From an uncultured Christensenellaceae bacterium (GTDB taxonomy: Bacteria; Bacillota; Clostridia; Christensenellales; Pumilibacteraceae): a DNA stretch of 64,000 bases. The notes under the pieces were generated by a model, which had not been told where the DNA came from, searched no databases, and saw only the letters and a list, made by a program, of their open reading frames with translations. The first letter of the stretch is position 1. Each line of letters begins with the position of its first letter. A program made the position numbers and the translations under genes. The stretch covers positions 1 through 64,000 of the forward strand of contig CAJULK010000011.1 of the NCBI GenBank assembly GCA_910587455.1, given 5' to 3'. Shown in pieces: positions 60,200 through 64,000 of this stretch.

Positions 60200-60877
60200 T
60201 TAATCCACGATCAAATCGAGCATATCGCCTACGCTTGCTGCGTGAAGATATGTAGGCGGAACTTCACCGATTATTATCATTTCGCTCATAAGAACTTGTG
60301 CCGATGTTTTTATGGTTGACGGCAGTCCGGGAACGGCAACGGCGACAGATCCCGATATATCAAGGTATAGCCTATGCAATGTCTGATTGATTCCCGATTC
60401 CGTAAAGACCGATGTGATTTTGGTTTTGGTCGATCCGACAAGATAGATTTTTATGTTAATGTCGGGTCCGAGTCCCGTAAAAAGCGTAACGCCGCTAAGC
60501 GAACCGATAGGGATTTTAATTCCGTCCGCACCTATCTCGTTTATTTTTCGTTGCGCGCACAGCGTTACTTCTTGAGCGAGCGCGCTTATTGCATCGGAAT
60601 GAAGTTCAACACTCTTAACGTTGCCTTTTTCGTCACGAACGACGTCCATCAGTTCTGCCGTGGAATTTTCACCCATGACGTCGATGACGGCATTGCCGAC
60701 AGCCTCGGTAGTGAGCGCCCTGATCTTTTCGTTCGAAATCGTAACAATCATAGGATTTACGTTGCGCACAATAAACACACATACTACCGTTACGATTACG
60801 GCTATCACGACAAGCGCAACGAACAGCTTTCTTTTTTTGCTGCGCCTTTTCTTAATGATCTTGCAACCATTTTCCAC
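60200..60877 (-). CDS. yunB: Sporulation protein YunB
   Basis: This 225-residue protein of the YunB family is needed for normal spore formation in Bacillus. It has a very basic N-terminus (KKRRSKKRK), one membrane helix (~18-37) and an extracytoplasmic domain with IKIPIGSLSGVTLFTGLGPDINIKIYLVGSTKT and an EVPPTYL end, all typical of the family. The start is GTG at 60877. A CATATATAAT lies immediately upstream, resembling the -10 of mother-cell sigma factors more than a sigma-A promoter, but too close to the codon to be sure. Confidence 0.88.
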   Translation of the reverse strand: MENGCKIIKKRRSKKRKLFVALVVIAVIVTVVCVFIVRNVNPMIVTISNEKIRALTTEAVGNAVIDVMGENSTAELMDVVRDEKGNVKSVELHSDAISALAQEVTLCAQRKINEIGADGIKIPIGSLSGVTLFTGLGPDINIKIYLVGSTKTKITSVFTESGINQTLHRLYLDISGSVAVAVPGLPSTIKTSAQVLMSEMIIIGEVPPTYLHAASVGDMLDLIVD

Positions 60878-60929
60878 ATCATTATATATGCGGAAACATT
60901 CGGTTTGAATACAAAAAAAACGTTAAACG

Positions 60930-61304
60930 TTATTTAGTGCGTGGACTGAAAACCAACGTCACTATATAACTCATTACGATTGCCGCACCTATACCGTAAG
61001 CGGTGCGCACGAGTCCGCCCGCAAACGCGCCGAGAAATCCGACCGAACGCGCCATTTCGATAGATCCTTTCGCAAGCGCCGCGCCGAATCCGACTATAGG
61101 CACCGCAACTCCGGCTTGACAAATCTTGTAAATATAATCATAAACACCGACGCCTTCGAGAATTATACCCGCAATGAGAAAAATAACGAGTATACGCGCA
61201 GGCGTAAGTTTAGTCCTGACTATAAGAAGTTCCGCAATAGCGCAAAGCGCTCCGCCCGAAGCGAAAACTATCGCATAAGTTCCTATCATCTGCCATGCTT
61301 GCAT
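60930..61304 (-). CDS. spoVAE: Stage V sporulation protein AE (SpoVAE)
   Basis: The 124-residue membrane protein matches SpoVAE, part of the SpoVA channel that moves calcium-dipicolinate into the forespore and releases it on germination. It has several hydrophobic helices and the family pattern ALCAIAELLIVRTKLTPARILVIFLIAG and VGFGAALAKGSIEMA. I prefer the ATG at 61304, with GGAGGG at 8-nt spacing; ATG 61310 also fits. It follows the spoVAD remnant by 2 nt. With spoVAD broken and the recombinase terminator upstream, no promoter is apparent for it in the present arrangement. Confidence 0.9.
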   Translation of the reverse strand: MQAWQMIGTYAIVFASGGALCAIAELLIVRTKLTPARILVIFLIAGIILEGVGVYDYIYKICQAGVAVPIVGFGAALAKGSIEMARSVGFLGAFAGGLVRTAYGIGAAIVMSYIVTLVFSPRTK

Positions 61305-61306
61305 GA

Positions 61307-61717
61307 TCATTTCCCTCCGTAAGGACTTTCCACTATTACGGCGTGAGATATGCACGGAATAGTTTCGCCTTGATAACAGCTTTGAGTGCTCATAAGCGCA
61401 CCCGTAGCGAGATATGCGATACGTTTATAATCCCCGTTCATCAATTTTTCCATAATGAAAGAATTGAATATAGTTGCCGAACACGCACACCCGCTTCCAC
61501 CCTGATAGCATTTTTGATCTACGTCGTAAATCATGTTTCCGCAATCTATATAGTTTTGTCCGAGTCGTATACCGCGTTTATACATTAAGTCGCGGAAGAT
61601 ATCGGAGCCGAGTTTGCCTAGATCGCCGGTGACTATAAGATCGAAATCGTTTTCGTCATAACCTGATTGCGATAACAACGCAAACATGGTATCCATCGCG
61701 GCGGGGGCGAATGTCAA
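61307..61717 (-). pseudogene. spoVAD: 3' portion of spoVAD, interrupted by a recombinase element
   Basis: The ~133 homologous codons (61708 to 61307) correspond to the last 40 percent of SpoVAD, a ~340-residue thiolase-like protein of the dipicolinate channel. Homology begins at APAAMDTMFALL, continues through DFDLIVTGDLGKLGSDIFRDLM, DCGNMIYD and GGSGCACSATIFNSF, and ends at TGALMSTQSCYQGETIPCISHAV, all in the same frame with no stops. Upstream of 61708 similarity stops abruptly; the frame closes at 61736-61738. The N-terminal ~200 residues are not in the window on this side. The next gene upstream is a large serine recombinase. The retained part shows no decay, which argues for a live split gene rather than an old pseudogene. 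Confidence 0.88.
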
Positions 61718-61738
61718 TAATACACCATAAAAAAGTCA
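61700..61738. other. Inferred attachment-site junction of the element within spoVAD
   Basis: This is where spoVAD homology ends. The minus strand reads ...TTATTGACATTCGCCCCCGCC, with GCCCCCGCC encoding the first clearly SpoVAD residues (APA). The crossover should lie within this stretch. Its exact position cannot be set without the partner junction. Confidence 0.5.
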
Positions 61739-61775
61739 AAATTTTTTGTAAATTGCTTATTTTGACGATTTTGCA

Positions 61776-61802
61776 AAGAAAAAACGGCGCGAACACCGTT
61801 TA
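61776..61802 (-). terminator. Terminator of the recombinase gene
   Basis: On the minus strand AACGGTG and CGCCGTT form a 7-bp stem (one G-T) capped by a TTCG tetraloop and followed by TTTTTTC. It separates the recombinase from the spoVAD remnant. Confidence 0.8.
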
Positions 61803-61830
61803 TTTCAACTATTTTGATTTTTCGAGCTAA

Positions 61831-63507
61831 TTACACGCTGACTTTATTTAATGTATTGTTGTAAATATATTCGGTAGCCGCCAAAAATTCGTCGCGACAT
61901 TTCAAGTGAATTTCTATCGCTCCGCCTTCGTGTATATATATGTTATCCACAAGTTCAACCAACACCTCGCGCGAGAGTTCGGAAAGACCTCTATGTTTTT
62001 TGAAGCGTGATATAAATTCATTACCGTCGTCTACACCGCGAGCGTTTTGCTCTACACGAGCCTGTAACTCTACAATATAGCTCTCGCCTTTCGCTACTTG
62101 ATTTTCGTACTTTTCTTTCAGTGCAAGATAATTTTCCAAACTCAAGATCCCCGCCTTGTAATCGGGATACAAATCGAGCAACATTTTCTTAGCGGTATCT
62201 ATCTCGGCTTTTTGGGTATCGATAGCAGAAAAAAGAATTGACGAGCGATTATCCGTAGATTTACGCTTATTGATATCTGCTATCATTTTATCGAAATCGA
62301 CGGCAATTTGAATGTACTTAGTTATCACCGCAAGCACGGTTTCTTCCAAAATATCGGAACGGATCGAATGCTTTGTACACTTGCTTTTATCGAGCTTGCG
62401 GAACGTAGAACATACATAATAATCGTATTTTTTATACGGCTGAGTTATTGTCTTTTTTTGCATCGCCCTGCCGCAATCGGCGCACTTCAAAAAACCGGCA
62501 AATACCGACAATCTGCTATTCTTAGGCGAAACGCGAGTATCGCGCGAAAGAAGCGATTGAACCTTGTTAAAGTCCTCTTTGGATATGATCGGCTCGTGAG
62601 TGTTTTCGACGCGAATATATTTATCCTTATCAACAGCCTTGCAAACATGCACTTTATAGCTTACTACCTCGTTTTTCTTTTGGACGAGATTACCGATATA
62701 AAGCTCATTAGTCAGGATTCGTCTTACAGTTGTATCGCACCACAAACGACAGTCCTGTGTCCTATGCGAATGTTTATAATTATAACCCTTACTCTTTTTG
62801 TATTCCGACGGATTGAGAATACCTTGTTCGTTAAGCAAACGCGATATGCTTATCATACTATATCCGCCGATAAATAAATCGAAAATACGCCGAACCACGG
62901 CGGCGGCTTCTTCGTCTATGATTAATTTGTTGTGATCGGTTTCGTCTTTTTTATAGCCATAGGCGGCAAACGAGCCGATGAACTTGCCCTGCCGACGTCT
63001 TATATCGAGCGAGCTTCTCACTTTTGTGGAAATATCGCGGCAATATTCGTCGTTCATAATGTTCTTTATAGGAACTATCATCGTATTCATTGACGACGGA
63101 TTTTCAATGCTGTCTATTATATCGTTTACGGCGATAAACCGAACTTTCAGCATAGGAAAAACCACTTCCAAATACTTGCCCGCTTCCACATAATTACGCC
63201 CGAAACGCGACAAATCCTTCACTATAACGCAGTTGATCCTCTTTGCCGTTATATCGTCGAACATTCGCTTAAATTCCGGACGCTCGAAGTCCGTTCCGCT
63301 CCAACCGTCGTCGATATAATAATCATATATTTTTATACCGTAATGCGACGACACAAACTGCTCGGTTATAGCGCGTTGCGACGATACGCTTTCGCTCTCC
63401 AATTTGTCGCCGTCCTCGCGCGACAAACGAATATAAAGCCCGGCATTCCAAACGACAGGTTGCGGCGCAAAAGAGGCATTTTGCTCATATTTACTTATTC
63501 TTGCCAT
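61831..63507 (-). CDS. Large serine recombinase
   Basis: This 558-residue site-specific recombinase of the large serine family (TnpX/TndX-like) has its catalytic serine S29 in YIRLSREDG. The resolvase domain continues with SVSSQRAI, DDGWSGTDFERPEFKRM and KDLSRFGRNYVEAGKYLE. The recombinase domain follows (GSFAAYGYKKDE, NEQGILNP, RRILTNELYIGNLVQ), then a zinc ribbon (CADCGRAM...YVCSTF...KCTKH) and a long coiled coil (~residues 420-510) that would control integration versus excision. The ATG follows AAGGAA. It has its own promoter and terminator and lies ~110 nt from the spoVAD break, in the same orientation as spoVAD, the place expected for the integrase of an inserted element. Confidence 0.93.
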   Translation of the reverse strand: MARISKYEQNASFAPQPVVWNAGLYIRLSREDGDKLESESVSSQRAITEQFVSSHYGIKIYDYYIDDGWSGTDFERPEFKRMFDDITAKRINCVIVKDLSRFGRNYVEAGKYLEVVFPMLKVRFIAVNDIIDSIENPSSMNTMIVPIKNIMNDEYCRDISTKVRSSLDIRRRQGKFIGSFAAYGYKKDETDHNKLIIDEEAAAVVRRIFDLFIGGYSMISISRLLNEQGILNPSEYKKSKGYNYKHSHRTQDCRLWCDTTVRRILTNELYIGNLVQKKNEVVSYKVHVCKAVDKDKYIRVENTHEPIISKEDFNKVQSLLSRDTRVSPKNSRLSVFAGFLKCADCGRAMQKKTITQPYKKYDYYVCSTFRKLDKSKCTKHSIRSDILEETVLAVITKYIQIAVDFDKMIADINKRKSTDNRSSILFSAIDTQKAEIDTAKKMLLDLYPDYKAGILSLENYLALKEKYENQVAKGESYIVELQARVEQNARGVDDGNEFISRFKKHRGLSELSREVLVELVDNIYIHEGGAIEIHLKCRDEFLAATEYIYNNTLNKVSV

Positions 63508-63552
63508 AATTCACCATTCCTTTGGCGGACAATGACACTTTGACACAGTCAT

Positions 63553-63581
63553 ATTATACTCCATTTGTTCGAAAAAAGCAA
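63553..63581 (-). promoter_or_regulatory. Promoter of the recombinase gene
   Basis: On the minus strand, TTGCTT (63581-63576), a 17-bp spacer and TATAAT (63558-63553). Just downstream are short direct repeats (TGTCA-aag-TGTCA) around the transcription start, possibly a regulator or recombinase binding site. Confidence 0.7.
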
Positions 63582-63586
63582 GTATA

Positions 63587-63835
63587 TTAAGATTTGTTCG
63601 CTAAAATATTGCATATAGCGTCGGTCAAACGTTCTTGAAAGCGTGCCGACGTGTCGTCGAAAACCACTTTGACCGCTTTTCCGTTGACCTTGAATAGATA
63701 CGGATTTTTAATTTTGCGCATGAAATCGACCGTTCGCTGCATTATATCCGAATTGCAATCAACAAAAACATCGGTCAATTCGACCAATGCGTTTGTGTCT
63801 ACATCACGAAGATCCAACATGCCAACAGTTTTCAT
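63587..63835 (-). CDS. Small mobile-element protein (DUF6870-like)
   Basis: This 82-residue protein resembles small ORFs of integrative elements that I recall as DUF6870: an opening with DLRDVDTNALVELTDV, then VDFMRKIKNPYLFKVNGKAVKVVF and a TSARFQERLTDAIC end. No function is known. ATG 63835 is the likely start, although no ribosome binding site is obvious; TTG 63859 is an alternative. It is in the same orientation as the recombinase and is probably cargo of the element interrupting spoVAD. Confidence 0.55.
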   Translation of the reverse strand: MKTVGMLDLRDVDTNALVELTDVFVDCNSDIMQRTVDFMRKIKNPYLFKVNGKAVKVVFDDTSARFQERLTDAICNILANKS

Positions 63836-64000
63836 AACGATTATTTTGTCCGATTGCAATATTTGTTAAACCGAATTTCCATTCGGCTCAACAATAGTAA
63901 AAACGTACGGTTATAAAAATTTTAACCACCGATACATTAAATCTTAAACTTTTTTATTTTCTTGATTATATGTAGTATCAAATGTTGATGAAGATCCTCA

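Noticed and set aside
1..64000. CRISPR array, insertion sequences, rRNA genes, replication origin.
   Set aside because: I saw no regularly spaced repeats, transposase genes with terminal repeats, rRNA sequence or DnaA-box clusters.
63860..64000. Possible further gene at the right edge.
   Set aside because: The 141 bases are AT-rich with stops in all frames over most of the length; I see no gene, hairpin or promoter I can support.

Overview
The window looks like chromosomal DNA of an endospore-forming Clostridia (Bacillota), probably an uncultured gut lineage; I cannot name a genus. Support for this: an IspH-S1 fusion tail, the SCIFF peptide with its radical-SAM maturase, sporulation genes (spoVAE, a spoVAD remnant, yunB, a YtxC-like gene), a T-box in front of pheST, good AGGAGG-type ribosome binding sites, and sigma-A promoters that nearly all have 17-bp spacers.

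Layout. 1-9.9 kb: IspH-S1 tail, a zinc-ribbon/helical protein, M19 dipeptidase, purB, a DUF5131 gene with a coupled 35-codon ORF, and three separately promoted sugar genes (mutarotase-like, NahK-like kinase, GH13 glucosidase). 9.9-13.9 kb: an ECF sigma factor, an RsgI-like membrane anti-sigma factor and an RsgI-domain lipoprotein. A bipartite motif with identical spacing precedes both transcription units; a decayed BspA-like leucine-rich-repeat fragment follows. 14.0-14.4 kb: tRNA-Val, tRNA-Cys and tRNA-Leu on the minus strand. 14.5-21.3 kb: YtxC-like gene, yajC, TIGR04086 gene, scfA, scfB, secD, secF. 21.3-35.7 kb: recJ, relA/spoT, MBL hydrolase, hemZ, then miaB, mutS, mutL, miaA, ynbB. 35.8-44.1 kb: eno, NADAR-like gene, hinT, two small Spo0A-C-like genes, a two-component system, a membrane protein, cysteine desulfurase and thiI. 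44.1-50.3 kb (minus): class A PBP, and pta-prmA-rsmE-mtaB. 50.4-52.0 kb: tmcAL and an unknown coupled gene. 52.0-60.2 kb (minus): T-box, pheS, pheT, peptidase U32, mutS2. 60.2-64 kb (minus): yunB, spoVAE, the 3' portion only of spoVAD, then a large serine recombinase and a small mobile-element gene running to the right edge.

The most interesting structure is at the right end. spoVAD keeps only its last ~133 codons. Where its 5' part should be there is a large serine recombinase with its own promoter and its own terminator. This is the geometry of skin-type elements that interrupt a sporulation gene and are excised during development, but the other end lies outside the window, so the idea is untested here. 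The second is the ECF/RsgI-like locus, where a membrane protein and a lipoprotein both carry an RsgI-type domain with an Asn-Pro motif. Smaller oddities are a seven-cysteine SCIFF precursor with a C-terminal tail, apparently leaderless genes, a Shine-Dalgarno sequence inside a terminator-like hairpin, and a perfect palindrome over the pheST start site.
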